Shown: positions 33,460 to 42,490, counted from the stretch's first letter. The stretch is 42,942 nucleotides of DNA from an uncultured Lachnospiraceae bacterium (GCA_947178125.1 CAMWXB010000036.1:1-42942), one strand, 5' to 3'. Made by a program: numbers and translations. The notes: generated by a model from the letters alone, not told the origin.

Positions 33460-34321
33460 TGTATTTCAAATATTGGAAATAGAGCCTACGGAAGATAAAA
33501 AAGCAATCAGGAAAGCTTATGCGCGGCTGGTGAAACAGTATCATCCGGAGGAACAGCCGGAAAAGTGGAAGGAAATCCATGATGCCTATGAGGCGGCGCT
33601 TCATATGGCGCAGCACGATATTCTGCCGCACGACCCTGTGGGACCGGAGGCATCCACTTCGGACAGCGCGGTGGACGATGCGGTCGGCGTCGTGCAGGAC
33701 AAGCCGGAAGATAAGCCGGCGGATGCTTCGCCGGAGATGACGCCGAACCGGCAGGAGCAGAAGGAACAGGAGGAAATGAACGCTCTTTTCGAAAGGGTCA
33801 ATGAGATTGCTTCCGGGCAGCTGGAACAAAGACGGCGGCGGAAGAAAGAAGTTCAGGATGAGAGAACCGGGCAACTTATTAAAATCGTGACAGATTTGCT
33901 GGAGAAGGAGATGTTCTCTCAGAGAACATGGAGTATTCTTCTGGAACAGGAGTGTATTTTTCCGCTGCTTTGCAGCAATGAATTTCTGTATGCCTTCGGA
34001 GACTGTTTTCAGGGAAAAAGGATTCCGGCGGATTTATACCGTTATTTGCGGACACAGATTGTCCGGATACAAAATTATGACGAAGAGAGGCGCATAGAAG
34101 CAAGCACCTCCTTATGGGGAGAGTGGAACGGCATAGAAGAGGCAGTCGGATATGCTGCGGGGAAAATCGATGCCGCTCATTATGCCAATATCGGAAAGCA
34201 GGTGAAGGAGCGGGCAAAGCGCAGGAGAAGAGAAGATTTATGGGTGGTTCCTAAGGCGATTATATTACTTTTGGCTCTTATGATGTTTGTTTTCGGAATC
34301 GTCTTAGAATTTTTAATTTAG
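33440..34321 (+). CDS. Membrane-anchored J-domain-like protein with HPE motif
   Basis: A 293-residue protein whose first 60 residues fold like a J domain (DVFQILEIEPTEDKKAIRKA, YARLVKQYHPEEQPEKWKEI, then HDAYEAAL). The invariant HPD is HPE here (H35, P36, E37). A low-complexity acidic linker (about 62-115) and a helical middle follow, and a single hydrophobic segment (about 272-292) ends the protein, so it is probably tail-anchored with the J part in the cytosol. The gene overlaps hscC by 20 bases. E. coli HscC also works with membrane J proteins (DjlB, DjlC), which supports a chaperone pair. The aspartate change may alter ATPase stimulation. Confidence 0.85.
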   Translation: MMINRTDVFQILEIEPTEDKKAIRKAYARLVKQYHPEEQPEKWKEIHDAYEAALHMAQHDILPHDPVGPEASTSDSAVDDAVGVVQDKPEDKPADASPEMTPNRQEQKEQEEMNALFERVNEIASGQLEQRRRRKKEVQDERTGQLIKIVTDLLEKEMFSQRTWSILLEQECIFPLLCSNEFLYAFGDCFQGKRIPADLYRYLRTQIVRIQNYDEERRIEASTSLWGEWNGIEEAVGYAAGKIDAAHYANIGKQVKERAKRRRREDLWVVPKAIILLLALMMFVFGIVLEFLI

Positions 34322-34330
34322 TGAGGTCAT

Positions 34331-34384
34331 CGGTTGAAAATTAGAAATTTTCTTAGAAATTTTCAACCGAACCTGTTCGGTTTT
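34331..34384 (+). other. Long AT-rich hairpin and overlapping short hairpin before the DHH/DHHA1 gene
   Basis: CGGTTGAAAATT (34331-34342) pairs with AATTTTCAACCG (34358-34369). A second hairpin, CCGAA-CCTG-TTCGG followed by TTTT (34367-34384), shares three bases with the first, so the two cannot form fully at once. The second looks like a weak terminator. Either an attenuator-like switch or a relative of the small palindromic insertion at 8385-8464, which has a similar GGTTGAAAA/TTTTCAACC hairpin. Confidence 0.45.
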
Positions 34385-34447
34385 CGCGACAGTTCGGCGC
34401 CAGGATGCTTTCAACGTCGGTCCAGACATCGCAGACAGAGGAAAGGC

Positions 34448-35998
34448 ATGGGTATAAAAATGAAACTTTCTGATTTAACGGGATATAATCCGATCACAAT
34501 TCAGTGCCACGACAATCCGGATGCGGATGCACTCGCTTCCGGTTATGCGCTGTATACTTATTTCAAAGGAGCCGGGAAGGATGTCAGACTCATCTATTCG
34601 GGACGCAATGTGATTCAAAAGCCCAATCTGTGTCTGATGTTGAAGCATTTGGAGATTCCCGTGGAATATGTGGCGAAGCCGGAAGAACTGGTAGGAGATA
34701 TGTCAGGATACCGGCTGCCCGGCCTTCTGCTCACGGTGGACTGTCAGTATGGGGCCGGGAATGTCGCGAAGATTCCTGCGGAGCATATAGCGGTCATCGA
34801 CCATCATCAGATAGAAGCCGCGGATATGGAGATGAGCGAAATTAATCCGGAACTGGGAAGTTGTTCGACGCTCGTCTGGGATATGCTGCGGAAAGAACAG
34901 TTTGATATTTTAGATTTAAAGCTTGGAACAGCGCTTTATTATGGTCTTTATTCGGATACCAATCAGTTCTCGGAGATTTATAACCCGCTTGACATGGATA
35001 TGAGGGAAGCGCTTCCCTGCGAGAAGTCCCTGATCAAATTGTTCCGCAATTCCAATCTGTCGCTGCGTGAGCTGGAAATTGCCGGTGTTGCGTTGATACG
35101 GCATATTTATAATGATGACTATGGCTATGCCATCATCAAATCCCAGCCCTGTGACCCGAATATTCTGGGCCTGATCAGCGATTTTCTGCTGCAGGTGGCG
35201 GAAGTATATACCTGCGTTGTCTATAATGAGGGAGCGGACGGCTATAAATTTTCGGTCAGAAGCTGCATCAGGGAGGTGCAGGCAAATGAACTCGCCGCAT
35301 TTTTGGCGGAAGGCGTCGGTTCGGGAGGCGGCCACCATGAGAAGGCGGGCGGTTTTATCAGTAAGCTGCGTTATGAGGAGGTTTATCCGACGCTGCATTC
35401 GGAAGCATTTTTCAGTGAGCGGCTGAACGACTATTTTGACAACACGCAGATTATCGATGCCAGAGAGTACGAGATCGATATTTCGGGGATGGAATCTTAT
35501 GTGAAAAAGAGAATGCCGCTCGGTTATGTGCTTGCAGAGGATATTCTGCCGGCAGGCACGCCGATTACGATCCGGACATTGGAGGGCGATGTGGATATGA
35601 CGGTGGAGCCGGAACTGGTCATTATGATTGGAGTCAAAGGCGAGGTCTATCCGAATAGGAAAAGCAATTTTGAGAAAAACTATGAGTTGACAGGAAAACC
35701 CTATCATATGGCTGACTGTGCGTTAAAGACTGTTTATCAGCCGACGGTGCACAACAGGAAGGACGGCTCGGTACTGCCGCTTTCTGATTATGCGAAGGTC
35801 TGCATTGCCAATGGTGTGACACATATCCATGCCAGAGAATTGACCGGAAGGGTCAAAGTTTTTACTGCGTGGGACAGAGAAAAATATACGTTGGGCAGGC
35901 CGGGAGATTATCTGGCGGTACGCTGTGATGACCGGCACGATATCTATATTGTGGAGAGAGATATTTTTTTCAAAACCTATGAAAAAAAGCAGGAGTAG
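34448..35998 (+). CDS. NrnA-like DHH/DHHA1 phosphoesterase with C-terminal extension
   Basis: A 516-residue protein. Residues 1 to about 320 are a DHH/DHHA1 phosphoesterase: HDNPDADALASGYAL, VDCQYGAGN, VIDHHQIE, GLYSDTNQF and GSGGGHHEKAGGF. This is the NrnA type that degrades nano-RNA and pAp. About 190 further residues have no place in NrnA (about 310-340 aa). They contain two segments resembling the short PGDYG-type module seen in phage-like proteins: GVKGEVYPNRKSNFEKNYEL (near 395-414) and GRPGDYLAVRCDD with DIFFKTYE (near 480-513). The start is ATG 34448, six bases after GAGG; the longer frame from 34334 runs through the hairpin region. Confidence 0.88.
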   Translation: MGIKMKLSDLTGYNPITIQCHDNPDADALASGYALYTYFKGAGKDVRLIYSGRNVIQKPNLCLMLKHLEIPVEYVAKPEELVGDMSGYRLPGLLLTVDCQYGAGNVAKIPAEHIAVIDHHQIEAADMEMSEINPELGSCSTLVWDMLRKEQFDILDLKLGTALYYGLYSDTNQFSEIYNPLDMDMREALPCEKSLIKLFRNSNLSLRELEIAGVALIRHIYNDDYGYAIIKSQPCDPNILGLISDFLLQVAEVYTCVVYNEGADGYKFSVRSCIREVQANELAAFLAEGVGSGGGHHEKAGGFISKLRYEEVYPTLHSEAFFSERLNDYFDNTQIIDAREYEIDISGMESYVKKRMPLGYVLAEDILPAGTPITIRTLEGDVDMTVEPELVIMIGVKGEVYPNRKSNFEKNYELTGKPYHMADCALKTVYQPTVHNRKDGSVLPLSDYAKVCIANGVTHIHARELTGRVKVFTAWDREKYTLGRPGDYLAVRCDDRHDIYIVERDIFFKTYEKKQE

Positions 35999-36009
35999 AA
36001 TACAAACTT

Positions 36010-36037
36010 TTGCTTTCTATTTTGGCCCGTCTATGAT
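36010..36037 (+). promoter_or_regulatory. Probable promoter of glnS
   Basis: TTGCTT (36010-36015), a 16-base spacer and TATGAT (36032-36037) lie about 47 bases before the glnS start. The short leader leaves no room for a T-box. Confidence 0.5.
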
Positions 36038-36083
36038 AATATAGTAGTATTGACGGAATAGATAATGTCGGAGGAGGCAGCAG

Positions 36084-37757
36084 ATGGAAGTCGTTTCCAA
36101 GAATTTTATAGAGCAGATCATTGATAAGGATTTGGCGGAAGGCGTGTACGATACCGTGCATACGAGATTCCCGCCCGAGCCGAACGGTTATCTTCATATC
36201 GGCCATGCGAAGAGCATCCTTTTGAATTATGGTCTGGCGGAAAAGTATCATGGGAAATTTAATATGCGTTTTGATGATACGAATCCGACGAAAGAAAAAA
36301 ATGAGTTCGTTGAGTCCATTAAGGCCGATGTGGAGTGGCTTGGCGCGGACTACGAGGACAGACTGTTCTTTGCATCCAATTATTTTGATGAGATGTACGA
36401 ATGCGCTGTCAAATTGATCAAAAAGGGCAAAGCCTATGTGTCCGAACTGACTGCGGAGGAGATGCGGGAGTATCGGGGAACATTGACCGAGCCGGGGAAA
36501 GAGGACCCGAACCGCAACAGGAGCATAGAGGAAAATCTGGTCTTATTTGAAGAGATGAAGAACGGGAAATACGCGGACGGAGAGAAAACACTCCGTGCCA
36601 AGATCGATATGTCGTCTCCCAATATCAATATGAGAGACCCTATCCTGTATCGCGTGGCACATTTATCCCACCATAACACGGGCGATAAATGGTGTATTTA
36701 TCCGATGTATGATTTTGCACATCCGATTGAAGACGCGATAGAAGGTATTACACATTCTATCTGCACATTGGAATTCGAGGATCACAGACCTCTTTACAAC
36801 TGGGTTGTAGAAGAACTGGAGTATCCGCATCCCCCAAAACAGATTGAATTTGCCAAAATGTATCTGACGAATGTCGTTACTGGCAAGAGATATATTAAGA
36901 AACTGGTGGAAGAGGGCATTGTGGATGGTTGGGACGACCCCCGGCTGGTATCCATTGCGGCGCTTAGAAGAAGGGGATTTACGCCGGAGTCCATCAGACT
37001 TTTTGTAGATTTATGCGGTGTTTCCAAGGCCAATTCCTCTGCGGAATATTCTATGCTGGAATATTGTATCAGGGAGGATTTGAAACTGAAAAGACCTCGC
37101 GTTATGGCGGCGCTCGACCCGATCAAACTTGTCATTGACAATTATCCGGAAGGGCAGAGAGAGATTCTTACCATTGCGAATAATCTGGAAAACGAGAGTC
37201 TCGGCACGAGAGAGGTTCCTTTTGAAAAAGAACTTTATATCGACAGAGAGGATTTCATGGAAGAACCGCCGAGAAAATATTTCCGGCTTTTTCCGGGAAA
37301 TGAAGTCAGACTGATGCATGCTTATTTCGTTACCTGTACGGGCTTTGAAAAAGATGAAAACGGAAATGTAACAGTCGTTCACTGTACCTACGACCCGGCT
37401 TCCAAGGGTGGCAACAGCCCGGACGGACGGAAGGTAAAAGGAACGATTCACTGGGTGCCTGCATCTTCTTCCGTTAAAGCTCAGGTAAGATTGTACGAAA
37501 ATATTGTAGATGAGGAAAAAGGGGTATATAATGAAGACGGAAGCCTGAATTTGAATCCCAACTCCCTGACTGTATTGAAGGACTGCCGGTTGGAACCTTC
37601 TGTCAGCAATGCGAAGGCTTATGACAGTTTCCAGTTCGTAAGACAGGGATTCTTCTGCGTGGACTGCAGGGACTCCAAACCGGGAGAACTCGTGTTCAAC
37701 CGAATCGTATCACTGAAAAGTTCCTTTGTTTTACCGAAAGATCAGAAGAAGGAATAA
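36084..37757 (+). CDS. glnS: Glutaminyl-tRNA synthetase
   Basis: A 557-residue class I synthetase that charges tRNA-Gln. The HIGH motif is in [18 protein letters not shown] (38-41), followed by the typical [11 protein letters not shown] and [39 protein letters not shown] and a C-terminal anticodon-binding beta-barrel region are also present. Where E. coli GlnRS has the KMSKS-type VMSKRKL, this protein reads [11 protein letters not shown] (264-274), so the loop is changed and longer. Length is normal. ATG 36084 has GGAGGAGG upstream. It is a single-gene unit. Confidence 0.95.
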   Translation: MEVVSKNFIEQIIDKDLAEGVYDTVHTRFPPEPNGYLHIGHAKSILLNYGLAEKYHGKFNMRFDDTNPTKEKNEFVESIKADVEWLGADYEDRLFFASNYFDEMYECAVKLIKKGKAYVSELTAEEMREYRGTLTEPGKEDPNRNRSIEENLVLFEEMKNGKYADGEKTLRAKIDMSSPNINMRDPILYRVAHLSHHNTGDKWCIYPMYDFAHPIEDAIEGITHSICTLEFEDHRPLYNWVVEELEYPHPPKQIEFAKMYLTNVVTGKRYIKKLVEEGIVDGWDDPRLVSIAALRRRGFTPESIRLFVDLCGVSKANSSAEYSMLEYCIREDLKLKRPRVMAALDPIKLVIDNYPEGQREILTIANNLENESLGTREVPFEKELYIDREDFMEEPPRKYFRLFPGNEVRLMHAYFVTCTGFEKDENGNVTVVHCTYDPASKGGNSPDGRKVKGTIHWVPASSSVKAQVRLYENIVDEEKGVYNEDGSLNLNPNSLTVLKDCRLEPSVSNAKAYDSFQFVRQGFFCVDCRDSKPGELVFNRIVSLKSSFVLPKDQKKE

Positions 37758-37839
37758 AATCTGATGTTGGAAGCGCAAAATTAAGGGATTACAATATATT
37801 ATAACTATATCATCAAAAAAGAATGGGGAGGAAATATCA

Positions 37840-38715
37840 ATGTCAGATTTATTGTCAGGATTGGAACAGTTTGGTCTGGGCAATCTGAAGAACATGAACC
37901 TATATGACGAGCCTGTCAAAAAGACAGATGAACACGGAGGAAAGGCAGCAACAGCGGCTGCTGCACCGGTGATGCAGGAACAGGATTATCTGTTCGATAA
38001 GGCGTATAGCTGTCCGATTTGCGATAAGGAGTTTAAGGCCAGGACCGTCAGAGTCGGCAAGGTGAAGCTGGCGGGTACAGATCTTGACCTGCGGCCGAAA
38101 TATGACCAGGTGGATTTATTAAAGTATGATATTATCATGTGTCCGCATTGTGGTTATGCGGCACTCAGCAGATTTTTCAAATTTGTGACTTCTTTGCAGT
38201 CAAAAAATATCAAAGCAACGATATCCGCTTCCTTTAAACCGCAGACGGAAGTGAAAGAGACTTACAGCTATGAGGATGCGTTGGAGCGCTATAAGCTGAC
38301 ACTGGCGAATGCGATCGTAAAGCAGGCGAAGCCGAGTGAGAAAGCTTATATCTGTTTGAAGACGGCATGGCTTCTGCGCGGCAAAGGCGAGCATATGGAC
38401 ACAGCCGCAGCAGATTATGCGGAGCAGAAGAAAAAGCTGGATGATGAGGAGAACGAATACTTACATAATGCGCTGGAAGGTTTTCTTGCCGCAAGACAAA
38501 CGGAGAATTTCCCGATGTGCGGTATGGATGAGCCGACTGTGGATTATCTGATCGCTGTACTTTCCATGCGGTTCGAGCAGTATGATGTAGCGACCAGACT
38601 GGTGTCCGGTATCCTGACCAATCCATCTGCCAATCCCCGTATGAAGGATAAGGCGAGAATGGTCAAAGAAATGTTAGTGAAGAAAATCAAGGAAAAGAAT
38701 GCTGCCAAGAAATAA
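37840..38715 (+). CDS. DUF2225 family protein
   Basis: A 291-residue soluble protein of the DUF2225 group. Two zinc-binding-like pairs are visible, YSCPICDKEFKAR (about residues 58-70) and IMCPHCGYAALSRFF (about 101-115), followed by a helical, TPR-like region (AYICLKTAWLLRGKGE; YLHNALEGFLAARQTE; RFEQYDVATRLVSGIL). The family is widespread in Firmicutes and has no assigned function. ATG 37840 has GGGGAGGAAAT just upstream. An AT-rich stretch at 37790-37815 may hold its promoter. Confidence 0.88.
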   Translation: MSDLLSGLEQFGLGNLKNMNLYDEPVKKTDEHGGKAATAAAAPVMQEQDYLFDKAYSCPICDKEFKARTVRVGKVKLAGTDLDLRPKYDQVDLLKYDIIMCPHCGYAALSRFFKFVTSLQSKNIKATISASFKPQTEVKETYSYEDALERYKLTLANAIVKQAKPSEKAYICLKTAWLLRGKGEHMDTAAADYAEQKKKLDDEENEYLHNALEGFLAARQTENFPMCGMDEPTVDYLIAVLSMRFEQYDVATRLVSGILTNPSANPRMKDKARMVKEMLVKKIKEKNAAKK

Positions 38716-38736
38716 AGCGGAGCATTACCGTGATAA

Positions 38737-40185
38737 ATGAAAGAGCTGCCTGTTCAAGTACAACTGAATCCTTCGGATAAAAGATGCTTATATGAGCAGA
38801 TTTATGAGTTCATCCGGGAAGAAATCAGGTCGGGAAATCTGCTGACGGGGGAGAAACTCCCGTCATCCAGATATCTTGCAGAGTCCTTGCAGGTTTCACG
38901 GACAACGGTGGATATGGCGTATGGACAACTGGTTTCGGAAGGATATCTGGAGGCCAGGCCGCACTGGGGATATTTTGTCTGTGAAATGGAAGAACTGTAC
39001 GATATTCCGGTGACTGCAGGCAGGTTTCCTGAACATGAGTCTGGTGAGAACGGGAGCCGTTTTAAGGAACATATCGGGAAGCATTTTGAGAATTACCGTT
39101 ATGATTTTTCCCCGAATGCAATTGATATGTCTCTTTTTCCATATGCGACGTGGAAGAAAATAACCAAAAATATTCTGGTGGATGCAAGGAGCAGTATGTT
39201 TGCGCTGGGAGAGCCGCAGGGAGATTGGGAACTGCGTGTGACGATCAGTCGTTATCTGCACGCTTCGAGGGGCGTAAATTGTAAGCCGGAGCAGATTATT
39301 ATCGGAGCAGGGAATGATTACCTGCTTCTTTTGCTTGAAAAAATATTGGGGCGGCATATTCCTGTCGCGATGGAGGACCCGACCTATAAGAGAGCATGCC
39401 GTATTTTTCAATCTTTTGCTTACCCGGTTTCTTTTGTGCCGATGGATGAAGGCGGTATGCGGCTCGATGCGCTTAAAGAAAGCGGCGCGCAGCTCGCATA
39501 TGTGATGCCGGCGCATCAGTATCCGACCGGGATTGTCATGCCGATCGGACGGCGGATGGAACTGCTGCGGTGGGCATCGGAAAAAGAGGAGCGTTATCTC
39601 ATCGAAGATGATTATGACAGTGAATTTCGCTACCGGAGCAAACCGATTCCGGCTCTCAAGGCATCGGATAAAAATGATAAAGTCATCTATATCGGAACTT
39701 TTTCCAAAGCGATAGCGCCGGCAATCCGTATCAGCTATATGGTGCTTCCGGTAAAACTCCTTACAGAATACAGAGAAAAATGCGGTTTTTATTCTTCGAC
39801 AGTTTCGAGAATCGACCAGACGATTCTGAACGAGTTCATTCAGAACGGTTACTTTGAAAGATACCTGAATAAAATGCGTAAATATTACAAGTTCAAGCAT
39901 GACCTGATGTTAAGTGAACTGAAAGCATTTGAGAAAGATTTTGTGATTTCCGGAGAAAATGCCGGACTGCATATGCTGCTGACAGATAGGAAGGAAAGGA
40001 CGGAAGAAGAACTTCGAACATGTGCCGAAGATGCCGGAATCAAAGTCTATCCGATGGGGGAATTTTACATGCAAACGCCGCTCCGGGCAGAGCGGAAAGC
40101 GGCGGTCATTCTCGGTTATGGCGCGTTACCGCAGGAGGATATCGTAGATGGGCTGCATGCGTTAAAGGCGGCTTATCATATATGA
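38737..40185 (+). CDS. MocR/PdxR-type regulator (GntR-HTH plus aminotransferase domain)
   Basis: A 482-residue regulator: an N-terminal GntR winged helix (CLYEQIYEFIREEIRSGNL, KLPSSRYLAESLQVSRTTV) joined to a class-I aminotransferase-like domain. The PLP lysine is K324 in GTFSKAIAPAIR, and the aspartate of the cofactor pocket is in IEDDYDSEFRY. These proteins bind PLP and usually control pyridoxal or amino-acid metabolism genes. No pdxST or transporter gene is adjacent, so the target is unknown. It starts 21 bases after the DUF2225 stop with GGAG upstream and may share its transcript. Confidence 0.92.
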   Translation: MKELPVQVQLNPSDKRCLYEQIYEFIREEIRSGNLLTGEKLPSSRYLAESLQVSRTTVDMAYGQLVSEGYLEARPHWGYFVCEMEELYDIPVTAGRFPEHESGENGSRFKEHIGKHFENYRYDFSPNAIDMSLFPYATWKKITKNILVDARSSMFALGEPQGDWELRVTISRYLHASRGVNCKPEQIIIGAGNDYLLLLLEKILGRHIPVAMEDPTYKRACRIFQSFAYPVSFVPMDEGGMRLDALKESGAQLAYVMPAHQYPTGIVMPIGRRMELLRWASEKEERYLIEDDYDSEFRYRSKPIPALKASDKNDKVIYIGTFSKAIAPAIRISYMVLPVKLLTEYREKCGFYSSTVSRIDQTILNEFIQNGYFERYLNKMRKYYKFKHDLMLSELKAFEKDFVISGENAGLHMLLTDRKERTEEELRTCAEDAGIKVYPMGEFYMQTPLRAERKAAVILGYGALPQEDIVDGLHALKAAYHI

Positions 40186-40250
40186 TATATTATTATGCTG
40201 CCGCTTTTTGTGCCTGTTCCACAGCTTGCGGGGAAGCATCTGCCGCTGCA

Positions 40251-40859
40251 TTAATGATAGGCGAGTTTCTTCAACATCATTAAGTAGCTGACCGTTTCTT
40301 CATAGAGCATCTCCGGATGGAATGAAGCATTCTGAAAATGCTCTGTCATCAGCCCTTTGATGGTGTATTCCAGCATGGCATCCAGTTTGTTAAGGTCGAT
40401 ATTTTCTGCAAAAAGATTGGTATCTGCGCGTTCCATGATTTCCGCATAAACGCCCGCCAGAACATCGCGCTGCTCTTCGATGGCTAACAACGCTTCTTTT
40501 ACATTTTCGCTCCTGGAACGGTCCAGAAACTGCTGCATATAGGGATAGTTTTTCAATACCTGCATCTTCGCAAATTCAATCTGTTTGCGAAGTTCAAAAT
40601 AGTCGGCCTTGCGATTATCATCGATGACCCCTCTGGTCAATTCAAGTTTCATAAATCTGACACTGTAATCATATAAAAAAGTATATAAACCGAGTTTGCT
40701 CCCGAAATAGTGAAACAGCAGGCCTTTGCTGATGCCGGCTTCTTTGACGATATCGTCAGTACTGGCGTGCTTATAGCCGTTCAGAGCAAAAAGCTTCAAG
40801 GAGGCATTGATCATCCTGTCCTGCTTTTCTTTGTTCAAATCAAAAAATTTTTCGTTCAT
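40251..40859 (-). CDS. TetR-family transcriptional regulator
   Basis: A 202-residue repressor-type protein. The N-terminal helix-turn-helix is MINASLKLFALNGYKHASTD, then DIVKEAGISKGLLFHYFGSK; the rest is a helical ligand-binding domain. I placed the start at the codon ending 40859 because AAAGGA (40874-40869) is then about nine bases away; the alternative at 40865 would leave only three bases. It is divergent from the YtxH-like gene and convergent with the MocR gene. No transporter or enzyme target is adjacent on its strand. Confidence 0.88.
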   Translation of the reverse strand: MNEKFFDLNKEKQDRMINASLKLFALNGYKHASTDDIVKEAGISKGLLFHYFGSKLGLYTFLYDYSVRFMKLELTRGVIDDNRKADYFELRKQIEFAKMQVLKNYPYMQQFLDRSRSENVKEALLAIEEQRDVLAGVYAEIMERADTNLFAENIDLNKLDAMLEYTIKGLMTEHFQNASFHPEMLYEETVSYLMMLKKLAYH

Positions 40860-41231
40860 TAACATAATCCTTTCGGTACAAATCGCTATGGTCTGACATT
40901 TCGGATGACATATCTCCATTGGATGTGAAAAGTGACATAAACCGACTTTAAAATGACAGATATTGACTTTATGGGTCGAATCTTAATATAACATAAATGA
41001 AAAACAGATTCAACGATTTAGAAAAACTAGTTCTGATTTTTTTATGAGCCACAAGATGTTGTGCCACTGCGATGCCGGTCATTTTCGGATACTGGCATTG
41101 AAAAAGATTCTTTTTTGGAGAAAAATTTTTCAGAGGAAAATTTTTATAGATATTTTATACATATTCCCTTTTCATTTTCACAAAATAGTATTAATATATT
41201 GTTAAAAAGAACGGTGAAAGGAGACTTCCAC
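40860..41231. other. Divergent intergenic region between the tetR and ytxH-like genes
   Basis: This 372-base AT-rich region has no gene. A plus-strand promoter is likely at TTGACT (40963-40968), an 18-base spacer and TATAAC (40987-40992), which would give a leader of about 230 bases. A hairpin with ATGCCGGT (about 41071) and ACTGGCAT lies in that leader. CATAAACCGAC and GACTTTATG near 40935-40971 may be part of an operator, but the symmetry is poor. Confidence 0.45.
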
Positions 41232-41618
41232 ATGGCGAAAAAATTTGGTAAATTTCTCATGACAACAGCAGCTTTGGGAGCGCTTGCGGCAAGTGCATAC
41301 TATTTCTTCTGGAAAAAAGATGCGGAAACAGATGACGATTTTGATGCAGAGGATGATTTCGACGAGTTCGATGACGATTTGGATGAAGAAGATTCTTCAA
41401 AAGCAGAAGCAGATCGGAAATATGTTGATCTTGACCTGACAAAAGCGGCAGAAAATGTGACAGAGAAGGCTGAGGAAACGGCAGAGGCATTTAAAGAGGG
41501 GCTGAATGCAGCAAAAGCAGAGGCGACAGACAAAATTGTCGGTGCAGCAGAGCAGGCCGGGAAAGCAGCCGGTGAGGCAGCCGCGAAAGTAGAAGAATTT
41601 TTTGATGATGAAAAATAG
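41232..41618 (+). CDS. YtxH-like membrane-anchored acidic protein
   Basis: A 128-residue protein with one N-terminal hydrophobic segment (about residues 8-27, MTTAALGALAASAYYFFW). A very acidic stretch follows (31-58, mostly D and E), then a long amphipathic, alanine-rich helix (70-122, AENVTEKAEETAEAFKEGLN and similar). This is the layout of YtxH-type general stress proteins, which have no assigned biochemical role. ATG 41232 has AAAGGAG at 41217-41223; the longer frame from 41061 is unsupported. It is monocistronic and followed by a terminator. Confidence 0.8.
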   Translation: MAKKFGKFLMTTAALGALAASAYYFFWKKDAETDDDFDAEDDFDEFDDDLDEEDSSKAEADRKYVDLDLTKAAENVTEKAEETAEAFKEGLNAAKAEATDKIVGAAEQAGKAAGEAAAKVEEFFDDEK

Positions 41619-41648
41619 GTAGTTTATTTTAATTCCCTAATGAAATAG

Positions 41649-41680
41649 AAGCGCAAGCTTTTGACTGCTTGCGCTTATTT
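41649..41680 (+). terminator. Terminator after the ytxH-like gene
   Basis: AAGCGCAAGC (41649-41658) pairs with GCTTGCGCTT (41667-41676) around an eight-base loop and is followed by ATTT. The T-run is short, so efficiency is uncertain. It is also at the 3' side of the minus-strand DUF6062 gene. Confidence 0.7.
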
Positions 41681-41725
41681 GCGTATGAAGAATGTCTGTA
41701 TTATTCGGTGCGTGAGGAGAATACC

Positions 41726-42487
41726 CTATTTATTCATTTTATAAGGGGCGTCTGCGGGATAGCCGCCTTTCAGTTTCTGCATGCCGCGTTGGATGGCATC
41801 TTTGGAGTTTTTCCAGTCGGCATCCTTGTTGCGGTAGTCAAATTTTTCAACCAGCCAGGCAACATCTTCAGAAAGTCTTTCCATATTGGACTCCATCAGT
41901 GCAAAACACATTTCAAAAAATGCGGCCTTTTCTTTATCGTTCAGACGGCTTTCCGCGGCTTCGCACAGGTCGCCGAAGTGGTGCAGGCAGAAGCCCTTAC
42001 TGTTCTTTACCTTTTCACGGAATTCTTCATCTTTTTTATACATCACAAAAAAAGTATCCATATAGCGTTCATAAGTATCGCGGAAACGGTTGCATATGTA
42101 GCAGGAATTTTCCTTTTCTGCGACCCAGAGACCGATGGGATTGGTGCGTTCGGTCTGTTTTTTCAGCTTGTCTTTGAAAGAAGTTTTGCCCGGCTTATAA
42201 TTTTTGAACTGTGCCTTCATTTCGCGGTTCATCTGAATATAATGCGTTTTCAGAATCCAGGCGTTCCCGAGTGTATTGCCGTAATCGAACATTTTCTTGA
42301 AATGCGCCCTGCAAAAGCCGGCTTTGTCGGTAGCTTCACGGACATCGCTTTCCATATAGGAAGAGCCGGAACCAAGCGTAAAGTCCAGTAAATCCTGCTC
42401 AACATTCCTTTCGATATAGCAGAAAGGGCATTCGTCGCCCGCGTTCATGGCGTCATTCAGTGGAATTGTATATAGTTTTTCTTTCAT
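41726..42487 (-). CDS. DUF6062 family protein
   Basis: A 253-residue soluble protein common in Lachnospiraceae. The start MKEKLYTIPLNDAMNAGDE is followed by cysteine pairs CPFC and CYIC, and by conserved GFCRAHFKKMF and GFCLHHFGDLC segments, suggesting a metal-binding or redox-active helical protein; function unknown. The frame extends 27 codons further upstream (to 42568), but the family N-terminus begins at 42487. The only ribosome binding site (AAAGG) lies within the repeat at 42491-42508, 13 bases before that ATG, so the start is not certain; a GAGAAAGGC-ATG alternative ends at 42499. Confidence 0.82.
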   Translation of the reverse strand: MKEKLYTIPLNDAMNAGDECPFCYIERNVEQDLLDFTLGSGSSYMESDVREATDKAGFCRAHFKKMFDYGNTLGNAWILKTHYIQMNREMKAQFKNYKPGKTSFKDKLKKQTERTNPIGLWVAEKENSCYICNRFRDTYERYMDTFFVMYKKDEEFREKVKNSKGFCLHHFGDLCEAAESRLNDKEKAAFFEMCFALMESNMERLSEDVAWLVEKFDYRNKDADWKNSKDAIQRGMQKLKGGYPADAPYKMNK

Positions 42488-42490
42488 AAC

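Noticed and set aside
34334..34447. Longer N-terminus for the DHH/DHHA1 protein
   Set aside because: The upstream frame reads through the hairpin region, has an arginine-rich non-family sequence, and the ATG at 34448 has the better ribosome binding site.
40167..40209. Terminator or AT-rich palindrome at the MocR stop codon
   Set aside because: TATCATATATGATA spans the end of the gene and GCGGC/GCCGC could close a stem before TTTTT, but the loop is long and the stem short; left as undecided.
41669..42391. 240-aa plus-strand ORF opposite the DUF6062 gene
   Set aside because: Hydrophobic antisense reading of a clearly coding minus-strand gene; no ribosome binding site at its start.
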